A DNA stretch of 64,000 bases from Muricomes sp049840515 (lineage in GTDB: Bacteria; Bacillota; Clostridia; Lachnospirales; Lachnospiraceae), in the NCBI GenBank assembly GCA_049840515.1, contig JASGKW010000011.1, positions 124,001-188,000 of the forward strand. Reading direction: 5' to 3'. Positions within the stretch are counted from its first letter, which is position 1. Every line of letters starts with the position of its first letter. Under the pieces are notes generated by a model. The model made no database searches. It had not been told where the DNA came from and was given only the letters and a program-made list of their open reading frames with translations. Position numbers and translations under genes: made by a program. Shown in pieces: positions 56,023-64,000 of this stretch.

Positions 56023-57960
56023 ATGTATATAGTGAGAAAAAATACAGTAAAAAAGATAGTTGCAGGTTTTGTGGCTGCTATAATGATAGCAGGTATAAAT
56101 TCAAATGTGGTATGGGCAGAGGAATCTCCGGAAAGACCATATCTGGATTTGGACCCTTCTACTGTATTTGACAGTGGGCAGGTTATTGAGGATATGCCAT
56201 CTGTACAGGCATATGGCGGCAGTAACATAATCGTGCAGATGGATGGCTCCAAGAAAGGGATTCAGGGGACAGAATGGCTTTCTGCCAAGGGCAGTACAGA
56301 ATTGGGAGTCAGGCATGTGTTGATTAATTTGTGTATGAGCCCAATTTTGATTAACGGAGATACTGAGTACACATACAATGAGAAAGTTTATAAGTTCAAT
56401 TCAAACTATTTGAAATCATACATAAGTAATGTACAGGCCTTGAACCGCATGGGTATAGCAGTCACTGTTGTACTGTTGATGCAGGATGACCGGAATCTGA
56501 AAGGATGGGAAGAACTGGTTTATCACCCGGAAAGAGGGCATAATTTTTACGCACTTAGCACAAAGACGGATGAGGCAAGAGATACATGGAGAGCACTGTT
56601 CGGATATTTGTCTGAGGTGTTTGGACAGAGCGACTGCCATATTGAAAATTGGATTCTGGGCAATGAGGTTAACATGCCTTCCGCTTATAACTGGACTGGG
56701 ACATTAAGTCTTCAGATAAATGCAAAGGTTTTTGCACAATCTTTTGTACTTTTATATGATGCCCTGCAAAATCAAAATTTGGCAAATCAGGATAAACCGG
56801 ACGCGAAAGCTTATATCTCACTGGACCGGGGATGGAATGATACAGCAGGCTACAGCGGTATGGGGGCAAAAGCTTTCCTGGACCGATTTGTCATGGAGGT
56901 CAACAAAATACAAAGTCAGGTTGAATGGTGCATTGCGTTTCATCCTTATGCCGCGGTTATGGACGCTGGAAGCCCTAAATTCTCAGAGCAGGAGAAGTTG
57001 TTATGGGGTAACAACAAATATACCCCCAATAATATAAATGCACAATTTGTGACGGCAGCAAATCTGAATGTGCTGACAGATTATGTGAAAAACACATATG
57101 GACCTCAGCATCGGATTATTTTGTCGGAACAGGGATTTGATGCCAAGGGCGGCGAGGATTATCAGGCAGCCAGTCTGGCATATACATTTTATGCAGGGCA
57201 GTTTAATGATATGGTTGATGCCGTGATTTTCAGGAGCTGGCGGGATCATGCCGAAGAATATGGACTTAAGCTGGGAATCTCAGGAAGAAAAGCACAGTCG
57301 GTGTTTCAGTACATGGATACGAATGTCTATGGCGGCTCTACAGGTTTGTGTCTGAAAAAAATTGGAGTTAAGAACTGGAAAAGCCTTATACCGAATTTTG
57401 CCATGACAGGAATGGCATATCAGGATGTGACAGATCAAAGCTGGTACTTGGATGCGGTAAATACCGTGAATAATGCTGGTCTGATGACAGGAATGAACGA
57501 AGAATTTTTTGGCGCGGTTCAAAATCTTGAGAGAGGACAATTTGCCACCATATTGTACCGTATGGAAGGAAACCCTCAGCAGGGGTATGTAAATAAATTT
57601 CCTGATGTACCTGACCAATATTTCTTTTCGATTCCGGTGAGCTGGGCAAATAGTAAAAATATTATACAAGGATATGGTCACAATGGCCTGTTTGGAACCA
57701 GTGATGAAATTACCCGGGAACAAATGGCTACTTTGATGTATCGGTATGCACGCTACAAGGGAAAAGATACCAGCAAAAGAGTTGAACTGAGCCGATTTCG
57801 TGATGGCGCGGGAGTGAGTGGATTTGCAGGTGAAGCAATGCAATGGATTGTAGCTGAGGGGATTATTCAGGGAGAAGGAAGCAACGGATTGCTGAATCCC
57901 CAGGGGAAAGTCAGCCGGGCAGTGTGTGCTACGATTATCCAGCGTTTTATGAACTTTTAA
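56023..57960 (+). CDS. SLH-anchored DUF5722-like glycosidase
   Basis: A secreted protein of 645 residues. A signal peptide (about 1-32, ending VVWAEE) is followed by a TIM-barrel-like domain (about 60-430) that I assign to DUF5722. It has the clan-A glycoside hydrolase pattern: NWILGNEVN, with the Asn-Glu acid/base pair near 209, and RIILSEQGFD with the likely nucleophile near 366, plus CIAFHPYAAV between them. Three SLH repeats (about 470-645) close the protein. The substrate is unknown. I start at 56023 after ATAGGGGTAATA; the ATG at 55945 would read through the repeat hairpin region. Confidence 0.82.
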   Translation: MYIVRKNTVKKIVAGFVAAIMIAGINSNVVWAEESPERPYLDLDPSTVFDSGQVIEDMPSVQAYGGSNIIVQMDGSKKGIQGTEWLSAKGSTELGVRHVLINLCMSPILINGDTEYTYNEKVYKFNSNYLKSYISNVQALNRMGIAVTVVLLMQDDRNLKGWEELVYHPERGHNFYALSTKTDEARDTWRALFGYLSEVFGQSDCHIENWILGNEVNMPSAYNWTGTLSLQINAKVFAQSFVLLYDALQNQNLANQDKPDAKAYISLDRGWNDTAGYSGMGAKAFLDRFVMEVNKIQSQVEWCIAFHPYAAVMDAGSPKFSEQEKLLWGNNKYTPNNINAQFVTAANLNVLTDYVKNTYGPQHRIILSEQGFDAKGGEDYQAASLAYTFYAGQFNDMVDAVIFRSWRDHAEEYGLKLGISGRKAQSVFQYMDTNVYGGSTGLCLKKIGVKNWKSLIPNFAMTGMAYQDVTDQSWYLDAVNTVNNAGLMTGMNEEFFGAVQNLERGQFATILYRMEGNPQQGYVNKFPDVPDQYFFSIPVSWANSKNIIQGYGHNGLFGTSDEITREQMATLMYRYARYKGKDTSKRVELSRFRDGAGVSGFAGEAMQWIVAEGIIQGEGSNGLLNPQGKVSRAVCATIIQRFMNF

Positions 57961-57987
57961 AGAAGCAGAGAAAGTTGTTGAGGTTGT

Positions 57988-59904
57988 ATGGAAAAAAATA
58001 AGAAAATAATCCGTATATTAAGTGTAATTATATTAGCTTGTGTTTTGGCTGGAAACAGTGTATTTCCTGCATATGCAGTTGACACGGAAAATGCAGTTCC
58101 CGGCAATGTCAGTGATGCTCCGGCATATGTGCCGGATGAACTTCTGATTATGTACAAGGATGATATCACCGACGCTCAGGCAGAAGAGATGGTAGAAGAA
58201 CAGGGCGATGAGGGCATTGAGGTAATCTCTAAGATAGAAGAAGGAACCATTGCGGTTGTCTCAATTTCTGATTCCACTTCGGTGGAAGATGCTCTGAAAG
58301 AGTATGAGGCGGATGATAGAGTGGTATCTGTAATGCCCAATTACGAACTGGAGCTTTTTGACGGGCCTTCTGTAAATGACAGTTCATATTCAGAGCAGTG
58401 GTATTTACAGCAGATGGATGTTCCGGGGGCTTGGGATGTGATAAACAAGACTCCACATAGTAAGGTGAAAGTGGTTGTGTTGGATACCGGAATAGATATT
58501 AATCATCCAGATTTAAAAAATGTTTTAAACATTCAGGAGAGCAAAGAGATATTAAATGCGGATGGCTCCATGGGACCGCTGCAGGGGGACGGCTATAAAA
58601 GCGGAGTCTATGCTCCGGGAAACAGCCATGGTACTCATGTCTCCGGAATTATTGCGGCACAGGCCAACAATGGACAGGGGATTGCAGGAGTGGGAAGTGC
58701 CCTTGATAATTCTGTCATCGACCTGGTTTCAGTCGATGTTTTTTCAGAGGACAGGACAACGGACGTTGCTTATCTTATAAAAGGGCTGGAATATGCAAAA
58801 AACATTGGAGCTAAGGTTATAAATCTGAGCCTGGGCGCCAACCAAAGTGGAAGCTGGGATTATGACTCTGTGCTGAAAAGCAGATGTGATGATTTGGCGG
58901 CTCAGGGAATTATTCTGGTCTGTGCGGCTGGAAATAATAATAGTTCAGATAATGGGAAAGTGACTGTGGTGCCGTCAGATTATGATAGCGCAATCAGTGT
59001 TATTTCGCTTGATAATAGCAATCAGAAAGAAAAAGATTCTAATTATGGCTCTTTGAAGGATATCTCTGCCCCTGGAGTTAATATTTACAGCACAGTTAAA
59101 GATGGCCATTACGGACTTATGAGCGGAACTTCCATGGCAGCCCCGGGGGTAACCGGAATTGTGGCGATGATGTGTTCTCTAAAGCCAGATATTCGCATTG
59201 ATGAAGTTAGAAGTATTTTAAGAGATACAGCGGTGGATATTGGAACTCCAGGGTACGATATTTACACTGGGGCTGGCCTGATTGATGCAAAAGGAGCAGT
59301 TGAAACCGTTGCATATGGAAATGGCGGGGCAACAGATGGTGTGACATTGCCTTACAGAGATGTGAGCGGAAAAGCCTGGTATTATGATGCAGCTGCATAC
59401 ATGTATAAAAAAGGGATTATGACAGGGCTTGAGCCTACTGTTTTTGGGGCGGAGGGTAAAGTGAGCAGAGCACAGTTTGCCACAATTATGTACCGTATGG
59501 CAGGAGAGGAAAAAGCTGCGTATTCTTCCAAATTTCCCGATGTATCAAAGGGACAGTTTTATACAGATGCAGTCACGTGGGCTGCAAGTAAGGGAATCAT
59601 AAAGGGATATGAAAACGGACGCTTTGGTCCGAGTGACTTGATTACCCGTGAGCAGATGGCAGTCTTGCTATACCGCTATGTTCAATATTTAAAATATGAT
59701 GTTTCAAACAAGAGCAATCTGGAACATTTCACAGATGCACGGTCTGTGAGCGGATTTGCCCTGGAAGCCATGCAGTGGGCAAATGCAGAAGATATTATCA
59801 GGGGAAATCCAGACGCTACGCTGGCGCCGAGAGCTTATGCCGACCGTGCGTCCTGCGCAGCTATGATCATGCGTTTTATGAAAGACTATCAGGGTGTGGA
59901 ATAA
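57988..59904 (+). CDS. SLH-anchored subtilisin-like serine protease (S8)
   Basis: A secreted protease of 638 residues. A signal peptide (about 1-31) precedes an inhibitor-type propeptide (about 45-120, PDELLIMYKDDITDAQAEEM). The S8 domain has the triad in VVVLDTGIDINHPD (Asp near 165), NSHGTHVSGIIAA (His near 213) and MSGTSMAAPGVTG (Ser near 380), with the oxyanion asparagine in CAAGNNNSS. Three SLH repeats (about 455-638) anchor it. It starts 27 bases after the DUF5722 gene, so the two may be cotranscribed; a strong terminator follows. It could process neighbouring surface proteins or degrade external protein. Confidence 0.94.
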   Translation: MEKNKKIIRILSVIILACVLAGNSVFPAYAVDTENAVPGNVSDAPAYVPDELLIMYKDDITDAQAEEMVEEQGDEGIEVISKIEEGTIAVVSISDSTSVEDALKEYEADDRVVSVMPNYELELFDGPSVNDSSYSEQWYLQQMDVPGAWDVINKTPHSKVKVVVLDTGIDINHPDLKNVLNIQESKEILNADGSMGPLQGDGYKSGVYAPGNSHGTHVSGIIAAQANNGQGIAGVGSALDNSVIDLVSVDVFSEDRTTDVAYLIKGLEYAKNIGAKVINLSLGANQSGSWDYDSVLKSRCDDLAAQGIILVCAAGNNNSSDNGKVTVVPSDYDSAISVISLDNSNQKEKDSNYGSLKDISAPGVNIYSTVKDGHYGLMSGTSMAAPGVTGIVAMMCSLKPDIRIDEVRSILRDTAVDIGTPGYDIYTGAGLIDAKGAVETVAYGNGGATDGVTLPYRDVSGKAWYYDAAAYMYKKGIMTGLEPTVFGAEGKVSRAQFATIMYRMAGEEKAAYSSKFPDVSKGQFYTDAVTWAASKGIIKGYENGRFGPSDLITREQMAVLLYRYVQYLKYDVSNKSNLEHFTDARSVSGFALEAMQWANAEDIIRGNPDATLAPRAYADRASCAAMIMRFMKDYQGVE

Positions 59905-59905
59905 C

Positions 59906-59962
59906 ATAAATACAGGTGTCCAGGCAGCTTATAAAATGCTGCTGAGACACCTGTATTTATTG
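59906..59962. terminator. Terminator between subtilase and HTH-protein genes
   Basis: A perfect 15-bp stem ATAAATACAGGTGTC/GACACCTGTATTTAT with an inner GCAGC/GCTGC helix. It stands between converging genes and can serve both. Confidence 0.85.
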
Positions 59963-59976
59963 GGATTAAACATATT

Positions 59977-61389
59977 TTAATAGGTGGAGGGCTGAATGTT
60001 TCTTGACAGCTCTTCCATATAAACTTCCCATAAGTCGGTACTGAAATCCATTGTTTTTGTATCATCGGCGGCAATCTGGCTGCACAGAATCTGATGAATT
60101 GCATCCGTTTCAAAATAGTGGATTTTTTCTGGATTGTATTCATCATCAAAAAGATAAACAATGGTAATACTTTTTGAACATAAAAGTGCCATTTTGGGCG
60201 GTTCGCCATTTAAAATTCTAATTTTATCAGATGTTTCATGATTGATATGCAAATCAAAACGTTGAAGATATGGAATTCGTTCATCAGGTAAAAAGTCTAC
60301 AGTGCCGAGAAGCGGTATGATTGCCTTGCCTGTGGTACAAAAACCTATCATGGCATCAATGGTTACATAAAAGGTGGTTTTGGTCGTCATAATGTGATTA
60401 AAAAATTTAAAAACAATATCTTTTATAAACTCTTTTCCTTCTATTTTATCTAATTCTGCTCTGCTAACTAAATATCCTATAGATATAAAATTATATACCG
60501 CATCAATAGACTCATGGAGAAGACGGTCGATAAGCGAGGGGTTAGCCTCCAGGGCAGCGGTAGCCTCACTTCGATTATAACTGATTTTTTTGACATTCTT
60601 CTTCATAAGAGAATTTAAAAATGCAGTTATATACCCTTTGTGGGTAATACATGTCATTAGAGGAGTTCCGTCAATCTGGATACTAAAAAGTAACAAGGAC
60701 TGCCCCTTTAATAATAGAAAAGTGGAGTCTATTTTTTCTTCGGTTTTCCACAAATTCAAATCGAAATACTGGTGCGCTTTAGCAATCAGTGAAAGGAAGT
60801 CGATGTTAGAGGTCTCCCGGGATGTATCAAAAGCAGAAGCGTCAAAAAAATGATTTAAGATAACAGTTGTCTGCGCTTTTATATCTAATATTTTAATTCG
60901 TTGAAAAATATCAGTATAAAGCTGGCTGAGTACAGGGATAGTGCTGTAAAGGCTCATGGGAATTTCTGCATTATTTGCATAATCAGAAAGAATTACGCAA
61001 ACCATGTTTAAGACTGCTTTTTTTCCAAGGAAACTCCTTTCCATGTCATAATAGTCCACATTTTCTTCATTCTCTATAGCAAAATCTTTATCTAACGCAT
61101 ATTTTATTGCACATGTCAAAAATAATTCTAGTTCATACTTTGAATTGAACTCATATATCACCGGAAATAGTGTGCCAAACTTCAAATAACAGTTATAGCT
61201 GTATATGGCTTCGGCAAAATAGCCGGCAGCTTGTCTGCTGAATGTCCTTTTCTCTTTTGAGAGAGGAAGTCTTTTGCCTGTCAAAATCTTACTGAGCCCG
61301 CTGGGTGTCATATTCATGCTGAGTGCAAAGTCGGTTTTGGGTATTTGTGATATGGCAATCAATTGCTCTAACAATGTGCTTGTGTTCAT
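59977..61389 (-). CDS. HTH (XRE-like) protein with large C-terminal domain of unknown family
   Basis: A 470-residue cytosolic protein. The first ~60 residues look like a Cro/CI-type helix-turn-helix (STLLEQLIAISQIPKTDFAL followed by MTPSGLSKILTGKRLP). The remaining ~400 residues match no family that I recognise: mostly helical, Phe/Leu-rich, with a few acidic patches and no TM segment or enzymatic motif. I start at 61389, after GGAGGGGGAAC; the longer reading has no ribosome site. It is divergent from the adhesin gene, with 337 bases between them, so it may control that gene. A minus-strand TATAAT (61432-61437) lies about 45 bases upstream. Confidence 0.8.
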   Translation of the reverse strand: MNTSTLLEQLIAISQIPKTDFALSMNMTPSGLSKILTGKRLPLSKEKRTFSRQAAGYFAEAIYSYNCYLKFGTLFPVIYEFNSKYELELFLTCAIKYALDKDFAIENEENVDYYDMERSFLGKKAVLNMVCVILSDYANNAEIPMSLYSTIPVLSQLYTDIFQRIKILDIKAQTTVILNHFFDASAFDTSRETSNIDFLSLIAKAHQYFDLNLWKTEEKIDSTFLLLKGQSLLLFSIQIDGTPLMTCITHKGYITAFLNSLMKKNVKKISYNRSEATAALEANPSLIDRLLHESIDAVYNFISIGYLVSRAELDKIEGKEFIKDIVFKFFNHIMTTKTTFYVTIDAMIGFCTTGKAIIPLLGTVDFLPDERIPYLQRFDLHINHETSDKIRILNGEPPKMALLCSKSITIVYLFDDEYNPEKIHYFETDAIHQILCSQIAADDTKTMDFSTDLWEVYMEELSRNIQPSTY

Positions 61390-61431
61390 GTTCCCCCTCC
61401 AATTTACCTGGAAATTTATACGATAATCTTT

Positions 61432-61437
61432 ATTATA
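61432..61437 (-). promoter_or_regulatory. Candidate -10 box for the HTH gene
   Basis: A minus-strand TATAAT preceded by TGTTG, about 43 bases before the start codon. No good -35 is visible. Confidence 0.45.
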
Positions 61438-61554
61438 CAACATGATTCGATTTTTGGCTTTACTGAAATGACAAAAATGAGAAGAATTTTTTCCTTTTTT
61501 GTCAATTTATGCGACGTAGTTGCACTGATTTATCAAGTGAGACGACAAATTGAG

Positions 61555-61563
61555 TGATATAAT
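61555..61563 (+). promoter_or_regulatory. Extended -10 promoter of the adhesin gene
   Basis: TGATATAAT with the TGN extension. No clear -35 lies 17 bp upstream, which fits a regulated extended -10 promoter. The leader to the ATG is about 155 bases. It holds short inverted repeats, including ATCC/GGAT near 61578-61600 and GGTGA/TCACC near 61677-61695. The rest of the 61390-61726 gap shows no gene. Confidence 0.5.
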
Positions 61564-61696
61564 TTAAAAGAAGTAGTCTATCCTAAAATCCGGAGGATAC
61601 GTAAAGGGGATATATTCCGGGTGGGGAAATCAATATAAAGCAAGAAGGGGGCGGGAGGTAAATAAAATTAATGAGGGGTGACGACACAGATCACCT

Positions 61697-61714
61697 TATA
61701 ATTCAAAAATTATA
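61697..61714 (+). other. Hairpin next to the adhesin ribosome site
   Basis: TATAATT-CAAA-AATTATA is a 7-bp stem directly before AGGAGG. It could affect access of ribosomes to the adhesin start codon. Confidence 0.4.
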
Positions 61715-61726
61715 GGAGGAAAAAAT

Positions 61727-64000
61727 ATGCAAAAGAGAAAAACAAGATGGATGTTGAGTTGGCTTATGGTTTTTGCACTCTCTCTGAATGTTCTGATGCC
61801 ATCCATTCCGGTGCGCGCTCAGGAAGAGACACCAACCACCCAGGAGGTACAACAGCCAGCCGAAACGGCAAATGATGATGTAGCTGATGCAGCTACAGAG
61901 AATACACAGCAGCCAGCTGATGTGGCAGGAGGCAATAATGTGGTTCCAGGGGATACACAGCAGCCACTTGGCGTGGTGGAAGACAACGGCGTGGTTCCGG
62001 AAGGAACACAGCAGCAATCTGTAACGGGGACGACAGAAGGAATAACAAGTGGAACATTCGGTGGACCATCCTTGTTGGCTGCCAGGGCACCGAAAAACGT
62101 GAATAGCTTAATCACAGACCTGCAGATTCAAGCAAAAGCATCTAAAGGCGGTGCGGAATTAACAGAAATCGTTGCAGGCCAGCCATTTTGGATTGAGGGC
62201 AGTTTTAAGGTGCCAACCTCAGGAACAGGAGCCGGAGAAGATAATTATGTCATAACAGGTGACTGGGCAGAATATGGGTTGAATAAAAACATAAAGAATG
62301 TAACAGGAAACCCTTCCTTTGATGTATGGTACGCAGGAAATAGGTACGATAACTTTTGACAGCACAAATGAAAAGGTTACAATTAATTTTGATGGTGATG
62401 TGCTTTCTGATGACGGAATCAGCAATGCTACATGTGCCTTTGGCGCAGAGTTTCAATACGACGGAGATAATGATGGAATTGCGGAAGGTTCAACCGGCTC
62501 TGTCATTATTATGGGTCAGTCATTTACGGTTAGAAAACCGGTAGTACCAATCAAAAAGAATATCTCAAAGAGCGGTGCAGAACAGACAGGCGGAACAATT
62601 TTATGGACTGTTAATGTGAATGCATACAAGAAAGCCGCAGGAGATGTTTCTCTGGATGGTTATGTTTTTAAGGATGATTTGTCAGGTGTTGGAACATTTG
62701 TCACGGGAACCTTTAAAGTTGGAAACCAGAGTATACCTGATTCAAGTGTCTATGATGGAACCAGCAAGCTTGACTATACATTTGGCAGTGGTTCTTCAGG
62801 CCCGCAGGTCATTACATTTGAGACTAAAATTCCTGAGGACAAATTAGTCGTGGGAGGAACTGTTAATAATACTGCATCTTTCGGGCTTTCTGATACTGAC
62901 AAAGTATCAGAAACGGGGACGGTGAATGTTAAAAAGAAATTCTCTGTTGAAAAGAATGGTCAGGAAATAAAAGAGGCTGTCTACGATCCTTCAAATCAGA
63001 CTGTTGAATGGACGATTAAAGTAACTCCAAAAGAGGGAATCGGGCTTAAGAATGTATCAGTGGAAGATGTGATACCTGCAGATTGGACATTTGTATCAGC
63101 AGAATGGGAATGGGCAGATTCAGCACAGACAAGTGCCGGAATAACACTGCCATCTAAACTTACAGGAACCAAACCAGGTAATGATAGATACGAGCTTAAT
63201 AACGGTACCACGGAACTTACAACTCCGGTTAATTTGGTTATTACAACTAAAATGCCGCCAAAAAGCTATGTTGGAAGTAAAACAGAATATGCCAACAAAG
63301 CAAAATTATACAGTACTGGAATTACTGGTGCTGATTCTAATGAGGCTAAGGTAGGGGTAGGTATTGACGGTATAACGAAAACTGCTTCAAATATTGATTA
63401 TGCAAACCGCCAGATTTTGTGGAATGTAGATGTTGACCTTGAGGGTCAGACAGTCTTTGATGATGTGGCAAACAACATCAAAGTTTACGATTTGGTTATT
63501 TATGGAGATAGTTTTGATTTTGCAAATAGTAATTTAAGTACTTTGGCAGCGGGGGCTACCGCTAATGATATAAATCCACGCTATGGACAAAAATTTGTTG
63601 ACAATAGTTTTGATAATAATGGCAACGGCAGTTTAAGTTATGAAATTAAACCTGTCACAGTAAATGGTGTGGAAGTGGGGCAATTGTTAATAGTTCACGG
63701 TTTTGGTGTGAACAAAACTCCTTTTGGAGTTAAGACACAGGTGCTTGACCCAACTGTTTTTGCAGCAAACGGCTCAGCTCCAAAGGGCACAGGAAACGCA
63801 AGTGTGGCTGTTCAGAATGATGCTTCTCTGTTCTATAAAGAGAATTATCTGAACAGGTCAACCGGCACAGCCAATTACGAAAGTAATGTTTTAAGCAAGC
63901 AAGTGATGAATGTGGATGGCACAGCAATCGGCAATGCAGCGGACAGCTTTAATCATGAAGATAAAACAGCTGTATTTAGATTGAACGTGAATCCTGACGG
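61727..64000 (+). CDS. Large secreted adhesin with repeated isopeptide/DUF11-like domains (one frameshift, 3' truncated)
   Basis: A signal peptide (about 1-35, ending PVRAQEE) is followed by a Gln/Pro/Thr-rich linker with repeated TQQP(A/L), then a collagen-binding-like N-terminal domain. Near 62330 one extra base shifts the frame; the protein continues as GTITFDSTNEKVTINFDGDV and stays open to the window end, over 750 residues in all. The continuing part consists of beta-rich repeats of about 130-150 residues with the pattern K-x-G or K-T, (Q)TVEWTIKV or ILWNVDV, NVSVEDVIP. Such repeats are common in LPXTG or SLH surface adhesins. The anchor lies beyond the window. Confidence 0.8.

Noticed and set aside
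1..64000. Insertion sequences, prophage genes, tRNA or rRNA genes
   Set aside because: No transposase, integrase, phage structural gene or cloverleaf with a CCA-type end was recognised on either strand.

Overview
The window looks like the chromosome of a Gram-positive anaerobe of the class Clostridia, most likely Lachnospiraceae. The evidence is moderate GC, strong AGGAGG-type ribosome sites, occasional GTG/TTG starts, a cdaA-cdaR pair, HPr, and S-layer-homology (SLH) surface proteins beside a cell-wall polysaccharide locus. Species cannot be fixed from sequence alone. No RNA genes, insertion sequences, phage genes or CRISPR arrays were seen.

Region 1 (1-19.6 kb) is housekeeping: the 3' part of clpX, lon, engB, an AI-2E-type permease, uvrBA on the minus strand, mreB, recD2, a comF-like gene, two membrane proteins of unknown role, cdaA-cdaR (cyclic di-AMP synthesis), an HPr-like protein and a sugar nucleotidyltransferase. 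Every frame in this part is clean, except that comF has no ordinary start codon.

Region 2 (19.7-49.7 kb) is a large surface-polymer locus. It opens with an SLH-anchored GH25 muramidase. There follow an IspD/TarI cytidylyltransferase with a LicD transferase, a flippase, a nucleotide-sugar epimerase, an LtaS-like phosphoglycerol transferase, glycosyltransferases and a Dpm1/DUF2304/DUF2142 module. Next come the dTDP-rhamnose genes (rfbB, rfbA, rfbD, later rfbC), a lipid-linked initiating phosphosugar transferase, two LytR-CpsA-Psr ligases, a cohesin-like membrane protein, an ABC polymer exporter, a two-domain glycosyltransferase with a duplicated N-terminal module, and glmS. Together these could supply precursors, build a rhamnose- and phosphate-containing polymer on undecaprenyl phosphate, export it and attach it to peptidoglycan.

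Region 3 (49.8-64 kb) is the cell surface: an HtrA-like protease, a polysaccharide pyruvyl transferase, a damaged glycosyltransferase, and three consecutive SLH proteins (GH73 glucosaminidase, DUF5722-like glycosidase, subtilisin-like protease). A 470-residue HTH protein of unknown family then faces a large adhesin that runs off the window. SLH domains of other bacteria bind pyruvylated wall polymer, so the pyruvyl transferase beside SLH cargo suggests that anchor and anchored proteins are encoded together.

A caution for all readers: from about 32 kb onward nine genes carry at least 15 single-base indels, while the first 31.6 kb shows none that is certain. Several hit genes that should be needed for growth (glmS), so many are probably sequencing or assembly errors. 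I report each such gene as one feature with its breaks described.
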